This document shows positions 6,037 to 13,969 of a stretch of 19,864 bases of DNA, one piece after another. Positions within the stretch are counted from its first letter, which is position 1. Every line of letters starts with the position of its first letter. The translations under genes and the position numbers were made by a program. The DNA comes from CAVSZB01 sp964420395 (GTDB lineage Bacteria > Krumholzibacteriota > Krumholzibacteriia > LZORAL124-64-63): the NCBI GenBank assembly GCA_964420395.1, contig CAYQTJ010000041.1:1-19864 (forward strand), read 5' to 3'. The notes under the pieces were generated by a model. That model was given only the letters and a program-made list of their open reading frames with translations, had not been told where the DNA came from and searched no databases.

Positions 6037-7595
6037 CCCTCGGCCAGTGCGCCGACGCTGCCGCACGTCGAGCCGCCCGGGAGCTGCCCCGGCAGGCAGG
6101 GGGAGGCGGACTGCAGGCGCAGGTCGCCGCCCGTCGCATCGCAGAAGAGCGGGTCGAGCGAGAAGTTGCCCCCCTCGTCGGTCGCGCCGGCCGGCAGGAT
6201 GCTGCCGAACAGGTCGCAGCAGCCGACCCGGAGCACTCCGCCGTCGGCCAGCCCCATCCCGCCCGCGACGATGGTCGCCGCGAGGGTGACGTCCACCGGC
6301 CCCAGCACGTGCACGGCGCCGCCCTCCGCCGCGCGGTTCAGGGCGAAGGTGCCGTGGTCGACCGTGACGGGATTGCCGCCGATGTCGTCGTACACCCGCA
6401 GGCCGCCGCCGTTGCCGGCGGCGACGTTGCCGAGGAAGACGCAGCGCGAGAGCTCGACGCTGAAATGCAGGTCGTACAGGCCGCCACCGTGCCCCCCCCT
6501 GGCGCCCTCGGGCAAGTTGGGCTGGAACTGGGCGCGGTTCTCCAGGAACAGGCAGTCGCGGAAGACCGACTCCGGTTGGCTGTTGATGATCATCGCGCCG
6601 CCCCCGACGTTCGCGCGGTTGCGGGCGAAGACGCAGTTCTCGAACACCGGCGCACTGGTGCCGCCGTACCACAGGCCGCCCCCCTGGCCGAGCGTGTCGC
6701 CCTGCTCGGTGTAGAGCGCCGTGCAGTCGGTGACCACGACGTCGCGGAAGGTGCAGACCGACAGGTGCCCCAGGATGCCGCCGCCGACCCAGTGATTCAC
6801 CCCGTTGGCGGCGCCGTTGACGATCGTGATCCCCTCGATGGTGATGTTGGTGCTGTCGACGCCGCCCTGGATGTAGAGGCCGCGCCCCTGGCCTTCGCAG
6901 TCGAGCACCGTGAAGGCGGAGCCGGAGGCGCTGCGCATGGTGATGTCGTGGACGAAGCGCTCGAACGAGGCCAGGCCGAATTCGCGGCGCGCCACCCCCT
7001 CGTTCGTCCAGGTGAAGCGCCCCTCGGACAGCAGGATGACGTCGCCGGGAGCCGAGGAATCGATGGCGGCCTGGATGGTCGGGACGTCGCCGGCGCCGTC
7101 GGGGCGCACGAACCAGGTCCGGCCGGCCGGCGCCTCCGCGCGCGCCGAAGGGGTGTTGGAGAGCGGGGACCAGTTGGGCACCTCGTCGGCCGCGCGCAGG
7201 GCGAACCACCACCGTTGGTCGGTGGGCAGGCCGGTCACGAGCAGCGTTTCGCGCGTGCCGGCCGGGGCGGGCGTGGCCGTCGTGGGGACCACGCTGGCCG
7301 CCTCCCAGTCCTGGGCGGTGATCCGGGCCGGGGCGCGGCGGATTTCGTATCGTGTCGCGGCGCCGGTGCGGACGTCGTCGCCGGGGGCGGTCCAGGTCAG
7401 GGTGACCGCGGAGTCGCCGGCGGCGCGGACGTACAGATCGAGCACGCGGGCCGGCGCGGTCGTGTCGCCGGCGGGCAGCGGCGGCTCGCTCGCGCCGCCG
7501 CCGCAGCCGGCGATCAGCAGCCCGAGCAGCCCGAGGAGCCGGGGGGCGGAATGCGGGGTCCGGAATCGTCGAGCCGTGCGATGGCCGTTGCGCAT
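6021..7595 (-). CDS. Lipoprotein with Ig/fibronectin-like domain and right-handed parallel beta-helix
   Basis: A 524-residue protein starting at ATG 7595..7593 (weak GGGACAGAG upstream). Residues 20-31 end in a lipobox (LLIAG-C31), followed by GGG and Pro/Thr-rich linker, so it is probably lipid-anchored. Residues about 45-148 resemble a fibronectin type III domain (VTLTWTAPGDD ... YEIRR ... WWFALRAADE). From 160 on, WFVRPDGAGDVPTIQAAID opens a pectate-lyase-like beta-helix whose turns repeat an F-x-x-C-x-F-x-x-N-x-A ladder and GGG corners (271-273, 305-307, 331-333, 370-372, 396-398). The C-terminal NFSLDPLFCDATGGDL ... CGSVGALAEGC cap is typical of such exported proteins in FCB-like bacteria. 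No catalytic residues could be assigned; surface binding to glycan or a structural role is likely. Confidence 0.82.
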   Translation of the reverse strand: MRNGHRTARRFRTPHSAPRLLGLLGLLIAGCGGGASEPPLPAGDTTAPARVLDLYVRAAGDSAVTLTWTAPGDDVRTGAATRYEIRRAPARITAQDWEAASVVPTTATPAPAGTRETLLVTGLPTDQRWWFALRAADEVPNWSPLSNTPSARAEAPAGRTWFVRPDGAGDVPTIQAAIDSSAPGDVILLSEGRFTWTNEGVARREFGLASFERFVHDITMRSASGSAFTVLDCEGQGRGLYIQGGVDSTNITIEGITIVNGAANGVNHWVGGGILGHLSVCTFRDVVVTDCTALYTEQGDTLGQGGGLWYGGTSAPVFENCVFARNRANVGGGAMIINSQPESVFRDCLFLENRAQFQPNLPEGARGGHGGGLYDLHFSVELSRCVFLGNVAAGNGGGLRVYDDIGGNPVTVDHGTFALNRAAEGGAVHVLGPVDVTLAATIVAGGMGLADGGVLRVGCCDLFGSILPAGATDEGGNFSLDPLFCDATGGDLRLQSASPCLPGQLPGGSTCGSVGALAEGCAAK

Positions 7596-7639
7596 ACTCT
7601 GTCCCGGTGTTGAGATGGGCAAGGGAACACGATCAAGGT

Positions 7640-7661
7640 ACCGGAACGGCGAAGTTCCGGT
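7640..7661. repeat. 8-bp-arm inverted repeat in a divergent promoter region
   Basis: ACCGGAAC (7640-7647) and GTTCCGGT (7654-7661) are perfect inverted copies with a 6-nt spacer, in the 114-nt gap between the divergent lipoprotein and transporter genes. On the minus strand TTGACC (7664..7659) would be a -35 element whose spacer contains almost the whole repeat. This suggests an operator controlling the lipoprotein-pgeF unit, and perhaps the transporter as well. A transcript hairpin is the alternative. Confidence 0.4.
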
Positions 7662-7709
7662 CAAGGGGGGCGCCGCGCGCCGCGCGGCCGCCGTCCGGGA
7701 AGGGCTCCG

Positions 7710-8627
7710 TTGACGCAGGATCGTCACGAAGGGCGGCTCGATCGCGCCGGGCTGTTCTACCTCGGCATCGTCTACGTCGTCTGGGGCAGCACCTACCTGG
7801 CGATCCGGCTCGCGGTGCGGCCGGGCGCCGGCTTCCCTCCGTTCACGCTCGGCGCGCTGCGGGTGTTCGCGGCGGCCGTCGTCCTGTTCGCGGCCGCGGC
7901 GCTCACCCGCCAGCGCCTGCGGCCGCGGAAGTCCGAGTTGCCGGTCCTGATCGGCGGCGGCCTGCTGCTCTGGCCGCTCGCCAACGGGCTGGTCGTCGTG
8001 GGCGAGACCCGCACTGACTCCGGCTACGCCGCGCTGCTGGTCGGCTCGATGCCGATCTGGGTGGCCATCATGGAGGCCCACCTCGACCGCCGCCTGCCGA
8101 CCGCCCGCTTCATGGGGGCGCTGCTGGTCGGCTTCGCCGGCGTGGCGCTGCTCGCCTGGCCGGTGCTGCGCTCCGGCGCGCGGGCCGACGTGCTGGCGGT
8201 CACGGCGCTGCTGGCCGCCCCGATCACCTGGGGGATCGGCTCGCTCTGGCAGCGGCGGCGGCCGGTGGGGTTGGCGCCGCTGGCGTCGGCGGCGTGGCAG
8301 CAGTTCTTCGGCGGGATCGGCTTCCTCGCCGCGGTGCTGGCGCTGCGCGAGCCGCGGCCGACCCCCACGCCGGCCGCCTGGGGCGCCTGCGCCTACCTCG
8401 CCCTGTTCGGCTCGGTGATCGCCTTCACCTCGTACGTGCAGACGCTGCGCCGCCTGCCGATGCGGATCGTCTCCACCTACGCCTACGTCAACCCGGTCGT
8501 GGCGGTGGGGCTCGGCTGGCTCGTCCTGCGGGAGCAGGTCACCGGCTGGACGCTCGCCGGCGCCTCGCTGGTGCTGCTCGGCGTGGCCGGGGTGTTCCAC
8601 GAGCGGGGGCGGGGGCGGCGGGTCTGA
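7710..8627 (+). CDS. EamA/DMT-superfamily transporter (YedA/RhaT type)
   Basis: A 305-residue protein starting at TTG 7710 with GAAGGG upstream. It has ten hydrophobic segments in two five-helix EamA repeats. The first opens with FYLGIVYVVWGSTYLAIRLA, the characteristic WGSTYxAI signature of this family, and the end of the second carries YAYVNPVVAVGLGWLVLREQ, the usual NPVxAxxLGxxxLxE signature. Members are inner-membrane exporters or importers of amino acids, metabolites and drugs; the substrate cannot be told from sequence. It stands alone after the divergent region and the next gene begins 178 nt later. Confidence 0.88.
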   Translation: MTQDRHEGRLDRAGLFYLGIVYVVWGSTYLAIRLAVRPGAGFPPFTLGALRVFAAAVVLFAAAALTRQRLRPRKSELPVLIGGGLLLWPLANGLVVVGETRTDSGYAALLVGSMPIWVAIMEAHLDRRLPTARFMGALLVGFAGVALLAWPVLRSGARADVLAVTALLAAPITWGIGSLWQRRRPVGLAPLASAAWQQFFGGIGFLAAVLALREPRPTPTPAAWGACAYLALFGSVIAFTSYVQTLRRLPMRIVSTYAYVNPVVAVGLGWLVLREQVTGWTLAGASLVLLGVAGVFHERGRGRRV

Positions 8628-8805
8628 CCCGGGGCGCCCCCCCGCCCTGGCACGACTCTCGCATGGGCCGCCGCGCGCGGCACCCCCCCGACGGCGCGTC
8701 ACGGCGCGCGCGGCCGCGCACGGCACGATTGCGGGCCATCCGGCGGCATGATACCGTCCGGAAAGACTCCGAGATAGACGTTTCCCGCCACCCAGGAGGG
8801 CGAGA

Positions 8806-9801
8806 ATGTTCCACCTTCGCTCACTTCCGGCCGCCCTGGCGCTGGCCGTCGCCATGTCTCTCGCGCTGGCGGGCCTGCCGGCCCCGGCGGCCGCCCAGGC
8901 CGACGCCGGGGACGAGGATCTGCAGAATCTGCTCGAGGACGTCGGCATCGAGTACGCCCAGGGCTACCTGGCGCCGCTGATCCAGACGCTCGGCGCGAAC
9001 CAGAACAGCGGCCTCTACACGACCGCGTCGATCCCGCGCGGGAAGCTGACCTTCACCTTCGGCCTGAAGGTCATGGGCAGCCGTCTCGCGGCGTCCGACT
9101 CCGCCTTCAGCCGCGTGCTCGACGTCACGCTCGACGAGTCCTACGGCGTGAATCCCGGCGACCCCGGCTACGGCGAGCAGGGGGTCGTCGAGATGTCCGG
9201 TCCGACCGTGTTCGGCAACGACGGCCGGACGGGGACCATCCGCGCCTACTACCTCGGCAATCTGGTGTCCGAGGAGGAGGGGATCGAAGGACTGATCGAC
9301 ACCCGCTGGTCGCCGCTGGCCATGCCCGAGGTGTCGGTGGGCGGCATCGCCGGCATGCGCGCCACGGTGCGCTGGTTGCCCGAGATCGACGCGGGCGACG
9401 CCGGCAAGATCCGCCTGTGGGGCTGGGGCCTGCAGTATGGCCTCACCTCGGCCATGCCCAATCTGCCGGTCGACGTGATGATCGGCTTCTTCAAGCAGAG
9501 CCTCGACGTCGGCGACGTCATCGAGGCCGATGCCTCCAGCTGGTTCCTCGCCGCGAGCAGGCGGGTGGGGGTGCTGACGCTCTACGGCGGCGCCGCGAAG
9601 GAGAGCTCCGAATTCGCCGCGCACTACACCTGGGTCCGCCCGGACGGCACCGAGGTCCCCGTGGCGTTCGAGGTCGAAGGCGAACAGGAGAGCCGCTTCA
9701 CGCTCGGCGCCTCCCTCGGCATCGGCGTCCGCCTCAGCGCCGACGTCAGTCTCGGCAGCGAGATCACCACCTACACGGCCGGTCTCGGCTTCGGGTTCTG
9801 A
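8806..9801 (+). CDS. Outer-membrane beta-barrel protein, DUF6588-like
   Basis: A 331-residue protein starting at ATG 8806, 6 nt after CCAGGAGGG. Residues 1-32 are a clear Sec signal peptide ending APAAAQA. A short helical segment (ENLLEDVGIEYAQGYLAP region, about 38-58) precedes alternating hydrophobic/polar strands rich in Gly, and the protein ends in an aromatic (...AGLGFGF), the usual C-terminal strand for BAM-dependent insertion. The arrangement of helix, PLIQTLGANQNSGLYTTA and barrel matches my memory of the DUF6588 family of unknown function. A weak TTGCGG/TACCGT pair with 17-nt spacing lies at 8729-8757. The gene is closed by a T-tract terminator. Confidence 0.75.
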   Translation: MFHLRSLPAALALAVAMSLALAGLPAPAAAQADAGDEDLQNLLEDVGIEYAQGYLAPLIQTLGANQNSGLYTTASIPRGKLTFTFGLKVMGSRLAASDSAFSRVLDVTLDESYGVNPGDPGYGEQGVVEMSGPTVFGNDGRTGTIRAYYLGNLVSEEEGIEGLIDTRWSPLAMPEVSVGGIAGMRATVRWLPEIDAGDAGKIRLWGWGLQYGLTSAMPNLPVDVMIGFFKQSLDVGDVIEADASSWFLAASRRVGVLTLYGGAAKESSEFAAHYTWVRPDGTEVPVAFEVEGEQESRFTLGASLGIGVRLSADVSLGSEITTYTAGLGFGF

Positions 9802-9846
9802 CCGCGCACGCAAGGTCGGCGCGACGATATCATAGTGTAGGAGTAT

Positions 9847-9875
9847 GTGATTGCGGGGATCGGTCACGTTTTTTT
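9847..9875 (+). terminator. Intrinsic terminator with seven Ts
   Basis: GTGATTG (9847-9853) pairs with CGGTCAC (9861-9867) over 7 bp including two G-U pairs, loop CGGGGAT, followed after one G by seven Ts (9869-9875). It lies 46 nt after the stop of the outer-membrane protein gene. This is the only T-run of this length in the window and the best-supported terminator. Confidence 0.65.
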
Positions 9876-9889
9876 GCGTTGACGTACTA

Positions 9890-9918
9890 TTGATTCGTGG
9901 CCCGCGATCCTCTACCAT
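9890..9918 (+). promoter_or_regulatory. Candidate promoter for the gene at 10092
   Basis: TTGATT (9890-9895) and TACCAT (9913-9918) each match four of six bases of the -35 and -10 consensus at the ideal 17-nt spacing, just after the terminator. The leader to the start codon would be about 165 nt; I see no other gene in 9802-10091. Confidence 0.35.
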
Positions 9919-10091
9919 GAGCCGGTCGCCCCCCGGGGCGGCACACACGGGATGCCGCACCTGGCGGTCGCTCCACGCTGACCATCCCGTCTCGCCCATC
10001 GCCCAATGCCTGTTCGCATGCCGGCCCGCGCCCCGCGCGGGGCGGCCTTTCGGCTCCCTGCGAGTCCGGATGGCAGCGGAAAGGAGCGGTG

Positions 10092-10697
10092 ATGGCTGAG
10101 CATCTCGATTCGGGCGGTGGGCACGCGGAGCGCAGGCGCCCCGCGCGACGGGCCGGCCCGGCGCTTGCGGCCCGTGCGCAGCCGCCGCGGGTCATCGTGA
10201 CGCCGGTCGAAGCGCCGCTGCAGCACCCCCTCTCCAAGCGCGACGTCCAGCTCATCCTGTCGGTGCTGCCGTCGCAGTTCACGGCCGGCCTGCGCTCGGT
10301 CAGCCTGCTCGACCCCCGTGCGCGTACCGACGGCGCGCCGGTCTTCGCCAGCTATCGCCACGACGGCTTCCTGCGGCTGCACGCGGTGGCGCCGTCGCCC
10401 TGGCTGCTGCCGGCGCTGCCACTCCACGCGGCCCTGGAGTTCCGCCAGTACGGCGCTCTCATCGAGTTGCTGTCCGACGGCGGGACGCGGGTGGGGTGGC
10501 CGGGCGACGCGCTGCGCCTCTTCTTCACCATCGGCGTGCTGCTGCCGGGGGTGGCGCGGCACCGGCGGGAGCGGGACGAGGGGATCGAGTTGGAGTGCGA
10601 CGTGCGCTGGCTCGGCGCCCGCGCCGAGCCGTGGTGGGTTTCCGAGGCGGCGCTGCGCCAGTGGTCGGACCTGTTGCGGGGGCGCGGCGCGGTCTGA
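10092..10697 (+). CDS. Conserved-looking protein of unknown function
   Basis: A 201-residue protein. The tandem GTG-ATG at 10089-10094 offers two starts; ATG 10092 is preferred because AAGGAG then sits 5 nt away. I do not recognise the family. The first 35 residues are basic and disordered (Arg/Ala/Pro-rich). Residues about 45-160 look like a compact alpha/beta domain: LSKRDVQLILSVLPSQFTAGLRSVSLL, then strands with PVFASYRHDGFLRLHAVAPSPW, then a helical region with LRLFFTIGVLLPGVARH. The C terminus is rich in Trp (WLGARAEPWWVSEAALRQWS). There is no signal peptide or convincing membrane helix. The segment resembles the front part of some small metallopeptidase-like proteins, but no HExxH is present, so I give no function. 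The histidine kinase gene follows in the same direction. Confidence 0.7.
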   Translation: MAEHLDSGGGHAERRRPARRAGPALAARAQPPRVIVTPVEAPLQHPLSKRDVQLILSVLPSQFTAGLRSVSLLDPRARTDGAPVFASYRHDGFLRLHAVAPSPWLLPALPLHAALEFRQYGALIELLSDGGTRVGWPGDALRLFFTIGVLLPGVARHRRERDEGIELECDVRWLGARAEPWWVSEAALRQWSDLLRGRGAV

Positions 10698-10731
10698 CCG
10701 GCCCGTGCCGCCGGGCCCGCGCGACCGCCGC

Positions 10732-10761
10732 TTGACGCGCGCGTGGTTTCCCTGCTAACGC
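10732..10761 (+). promoter_or_regulatory. Candidate promoter for the histidine kinase
   Basis: TTGACG (10732-10737) matches five of six -35 bases; an extended TGC-TAACGC lies at 10753-10761 after an 18-nt spacer, with a poor -10 hexamer. It lies about 60 nt before the strong RBS at 10808-10814. Confidence 0.3.
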
Positions 10762-10821
10762 TCGGGGGCGGCGGGGCCGTCCCGCCGCGACCGCGGCGCA
10801 CCATCCCGGGGAGGATCCACC

Positions 10822-10887
10822 ATGCGGCGGAGCAGTTCCGCAGCCGACCGGTCGGATCGGCCTTCCGCTCGCGGCAGGGCGCGCTGA
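10822..10887 (+). CDS. 21-codon upstream ORF abutting the histidine kinase start
   Basis: ATG 10822 has the best RBS of the region (GGGGAGGA, 10808-10815) and reads MRRSSSAADRSDRPSARGRAR to TGA at 10885-10887. It is in the same frame as the histidine kinase, whose GTG start follows immediately (TGA-GTG). It may be a leader peptide that delivers ribosomes for re-initiation, or the true N terminus of the kinase interrupted by a CGA-to-TGA change or a sequencing error. No function is suggested by the residues, which are basic and Ser-rich. Confidence 0.4.
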   Translation: MRRSSSAADRSDRPSARGRAR

Positions 10888-12552
10888 GTGGGCCGCCACC
10901 GGGATCGCCTCGCCCCCGCCGTCCTGTTCCTCGTCCTGGCCATCCTGGCGGTGGTCCTCTGGCGCGGCCAGTCGGCGCACCGGCGCGAGCTGCTCGAGAG
11001 CTACACCGGGACCGTGGCCGACCAGGCGGCGATCCGCATTGAGTCCTGGTTCGAGGCGCGCATGGCCGGGCTCGCGGTCATGACCGACGAGATCGCGCAC
11101 GTGTTCGCCACCGGCGAAGAGCTGACCACCACCGATTTCCTCTACCTGGCCGGCGCGTTCCAGCGCGCCCAGCCCGGCTTCCAGGCCATCAACCTGGTCG
11201 ACTCCACCGCCGTCGTCCAGGTGGTCGTGCCCGAGGAGGCCAACCGGGGGGTGCTCGGCTTCGACCTGCTGCGGCACCCCGAGCCGAGCGTGCGCGTCGC
11301 GATCGCCCGGGCCCTCGCCGAGACCACCGTCACGGTCACCGGCGCCGTCGCCCTGCTGCAGGGGGGACAGGGCTTCGCCTCCTACTGGCCGGTCATGGTG
11401 GGCGGGGATCTGCGCGGACTCGTCAACGGCGTGTTCCGGATCACCGAGAGCGTGCGGGCGGCCCTGGCGAGCGGCGTGTTCGGCGATTTCCAGGTCGAGC
11501 TGCGCGAGGGCGGGCGGGTGATCTTCGCCAGCGATACGACCGCCGTGCGCGCCGGCGCCTGGGGCGTGGAGCGCGAGGTGCGGATCCCGCGCGGGCCGGC
11601 GTGGCGGCTCACCCTGACCCCCCGCCCGGCCGTGGCCGCCCGCTACAATCCGGCCGGGACGTACACCTTCCTGATCTTCAACCTGGCGTTCGCGCTGGCG
11701 CTCGCGCTGCTCGCCCGCGCGCTCCTGCGGCGCTCGGAGATCGCGCGGGACGCGCGCGACGAGGCGATGCGGGAACTGGCGCAGCGGCGCCGGCTGGAGG
11801 CGGAGCAGGCGCGGACCATCGCGCAGCTGGAGCGGGTGAACCGCGATCTCGCCGAGACCAACCGCGAGCTCGACGCCTACATCTATGCCGCGTCGCACGA
11901 CGTGCGGGCGCCGCTGGTGGCGGTGGCCGGGCTGGTGGACATCCTGCTGGAGCCCGACGGCGGCACCGAGCCGGAGGAGCGCCAGCACATCATCGGCCGG
12001 ATCCGGCACAACATCCTCCGGCTCGACACGCTGGTGCAGGACATGTTGATCGTGAGCCGCAGCCGCCGGCTCGAGCGGACCAGCGAGCGGATCGACATCG
12101 CGGCGGTCTGCAACGAGGTCTGGGGGATGGTGAAGGACCTCGGGGGCGAGGGACCGATGGAGTTCACCCTCGAGGTGACGCCGGGGCGCGAGTTCCGCAG
12201 CGACCCGCTCCGGTTCCGGCAGATCGTCAACAACCTGCTGTCGAACGCCGTCAAGTACCGCGACCCGGCCAAGGCAGTGCTCCGCGTGGCCGTGGACGCC
12301 CGCCTGGACGAACAGCCCGCCGGCGGCACGGGGCTCGCGCTGGTGGTCCGCGACAACGGCGTCGGCGTGCCGGACGCCTGCGCGGGGCGCATCTTCGACA
12401 TGTTCTACAAGGCGTCGAGCGACGCCTTTGGCTCCGGCCTCGGCCTCTACATCGTGCGGCAGCACTGCTCCTCGCTCGGGGGCGAGGTCACCTGCACGTC
12501 GCTGCCCGACGGCACGGAGTTCCGCGTGGTGCTGCCCGGCGACGCGCCGTAG
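10888..12552 (+). CDS. Membrane sensor histidine kinase with CHASE domain
   Basis: A 554-residue protein from GTG 10888 (weak GCAGGG upstream). Residues 9-25 are the first membrane helix; 30-255 are extracytoplasmic and end in motifs like those of the CHASE domain (VTVTGAVALLQGGQGFASYWPVMVGGDLRGLVNGVF, about 147-183); 259-280 are the second helix. A coiled coil (283-330) leads to HisKA with phospho-accepting H337 in ASHDVRAPL. The HATPase_c lobe has an N box (NNLLSNAVKY, 448-457), G1 DNGVGV (489-494), F box (IFDMFYK, 502-508) and G2 GSGLGL (515-520), all intact, so it should be active. CHASE domains bind small extracellular ligands such as cytokinin-like compounds or peptides; the ligand here is unknown. 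No response regulator is encoded next to it, making it an orphan kinase. Confidence 0.9.
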   Translation: MGRHRDRLAPAVLFLVLAILAVVLWRGQSAHRRELLESYTGTVADQAAIRIESWFEARMAGLAVMTDEIAHVFATGEELTTTDFLYLAGAFQRAQPGFQAINLVDSTAVVQVVVPEEANRGVLGFDLLRHPEPSVRVAIARALAETTVTVTGAVALLQGGQGFASYWPVMVGGDLRGLVNGVFRITESVRAALASGVFGDFQVELREGGRVIFASDTTAVRAGAWGVEREVRIPRGPAWRLTLTPRPAVAARYNPAGTYTFLIFNLAFALALALLARALLRRSEIARDARDEAMRELAQRRRLEAEQARTIAQLERVNRDLAETNRELDAYIYAASHDVRAPLVAVAGLVDILLEPDGGTEPEERQHIIGRIRHNILRLDTLVQDMLIVSRSRRLERTSERIDIAAVCNEVWGMVKDLGGEGPMEFTLEVTPGREFRSDPLRFRQIVNNLLSNAVKYRDPAKAVLRVAVDARLDEQPAGGTGLALVVRDNGVGVPDACAGRIFDMFYKASSDAFGSGLGLYIVRQHCSSLGGEVTCTSLPDGTEFRVVLPGDAP

Positions 12553-12590
12553 CGCGGCCGCCGGGCGCTCCGCGGTCCGTCCGTACGCCG

Positions 12591-13967
12591 TCAGTCGCGC
12601 GCGTTCTCGTCGCTGCCGCCGTCGTCGTAGAGCCCGACGAACCTCGTCACCCGTCCGCGCGCGTCGCGCACGAACCTCGCCTGGAAGTTGTCCACCCCGT
12701 CGAGCAGGAACAGGTCGCCTCCCGCCGGGATCAGGCGGCGGCGGGGCCCGTTCTCCCGCTGGTACATCAGGACGCCGTCCTCGAGCACGACCTTCCGCGG
12801 GCCGTAGCTGCCGGCGTACGCACGCAGCGTCTTCGCATCCAGCGCGACCGGCGCGGCCAGCACCGTGATCCGCGCCCGGGCCCAGGCGAGCTGCCGCGCC
12901 CTGTCGTCGTCACGGCCGGCGGCCGCGCGCGCCGCGAGGGAGTCGAGCGCCGCCAGGTGCGCCGTGGTCAGCGCCAGGTCGGAGGCCACCTTCACGTCCG
13001 GCTCCACGCCGGTCCCCTCCCAGTTGGTGCCGGTGATCGGGTTGATCGCGCGGCCGAACGGGATCATGGCGCCGATGTCCAGCCCGGCGAACGACGCCCG
13101 GGCGACCGGGTGCGCGCCGCCGCCGGTCGTCTCGCCCACGATCGTGGCGCGCTTGAGGTTCTTCAGGTTGTAGGTGAACTCCTCCGCCGCGGAGAAGGTG
13201 CGGCCGCTGGTGAGGACGAACACCGGCACGTCGTCGAGCCGCGGCCCCGCCACGTTCGCGTGAGTCCAGAACTGCATGGTGGAGCCGTCGCGCCGGATGA
13301 AGAAGTCGTTCAGGTGCGTCGGCTCGGCGAAGAGGTAGCTGCACAGCAGCTGGATCATCGACGGCGAGCCGCCGCCGTTCTGCCGCAGGTCGATGATGAG
13401 CGCGTCGCTGTGGCCGAGGAAGTTCATGGCCGCCACCGCCGTGGCCCCGGCGCTGCCGGCGTCGGCGAACTGCCGCAGGTCGAGGTATCCGACGTTGCCG
13501 GTCAGCCGCTCCAGCTTCTCGAAGCCGAAGTTGCGCCGGCCCAACTCGACAAGGTGGAGGCGCTCCCGCTCGGCGTCGGTGAGGTCGGAGCGGTTCTCGA
13601 GCGCCTCGGGCGGCGCGGGGAAGACCCGCAGGTGGCGGTCGTGGCTGACCGACTGCAGGTCCGCCGTCAGGCGCTGCGTGAACTCGGGCACCGCGGTGAG
13701 GGCGTCGTAGCTCCCGTCCGCCAGCCGGGCGCGCAACAGCTCGCCCATCCGGCGCGCGGTGTCGGGGAAGACGTAGACCGAGTCGAGCGTGGCACAGAGG
13801 CTGTCCACGGCCGCCGCCCGCGTGGCGGCGTCGAGCGGCGGCAGTTCGCGCGCCCCGGGCGGTCCCGACGACTGCGCCGATGCCGGCGCTGCTGCCAGGC
13901 AGGAGAGAAGCGACAGGAGCAGGGCGGCCGCGCCGGCGCGCCGCGCGAAGCTCGGGCGATCGTTCAT
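12591..13967 (-). CDS. Exported S41-family serine peptidase
   Basis: A 458-residue protein starting at ATG 13967..13965, 2 nt after the stop of the upstream regulator gene, with AAAGGA 8 nt before it. Residues 9-32 form a signal peptide (LLLSLLSCLAAAPASAQ). A helical N-terminal domain (45-120) precedes the peptidase core: NVGYLDLRQF (158-167), ALIIDLRQNGGGSPS (189-203), and VLTSGRTFSAAEEFTYNLKNLKRATIVGETTGGGAHP (251-287), where S259 is the expected nucleophile. This is the interphotoreceptor-retinoid-binding-like branch of S41 (no PDZ domain seen) rather than the CtpA type. The last 80 residues (AYAGSYGPRKVVLEDGVLMYQRENG ...) resemble the small beta domain often appended to such proteins. It probably cleaves peptides or protein tails in the periplasm; substrate unknown. 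Operon with the MarR-GNAT gene. Confidence 0.88.
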   Translation of the reverse strand: MNDRPSFARRAGAAALLLSLLSCLAAAPASAQSSGPPGARELPPLDAATRAAAVDSLCATLDSVYVFPDTARRMGELLRARLADGSYDALTAVPEFTQRLTADLQSVSHDRHLRVFPAPPEALENRSDLTDAERERLHLVELGRRNFGFEKLERLTGNVGYLDLRQFADAGSAGATAVAAMNFLGHSDALIIDLRQNGGGSPSMIQLLCSYLFAEPTHLNDFFIRRDGSTMQFWTHANVAGPRLDDVPVFVLTSGRTFSAAEEFTYNLKNLKRATIVGETTGGGAHPVARASFAGLDIGAMIPFGRAINPITGTNWEGTGVEPDVKVASDLALTTAHLAALDSLAARAAAGRDDDRARQLAWARARITVLAAPVALDAKTLRAYAGSYGPRKVVLEDGVLMYQRENGPRRRLIPAGGDLFLLDGVDNFQARFVRDARGRVTRFVGLYDDGGSDENARD

Positions 13968-13969
13968 GG

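Noticed and set aside
9802..10091. Riboswitch or small RNA gene in the AT-richer gap
   Set aside because: Apart from the terminator and a promoter-like pair I found no conserved riboswitch core; the AT content is explained by these elements.
10885..10887. TGA before the histidine kinase as a second selenocysteine codon
   Set aside because: The residues around it are not Cys/Sec-like, lie in a variable basic N terminus, and there is no family cysteine to replace; a stop-start junction or mutation is simpler.
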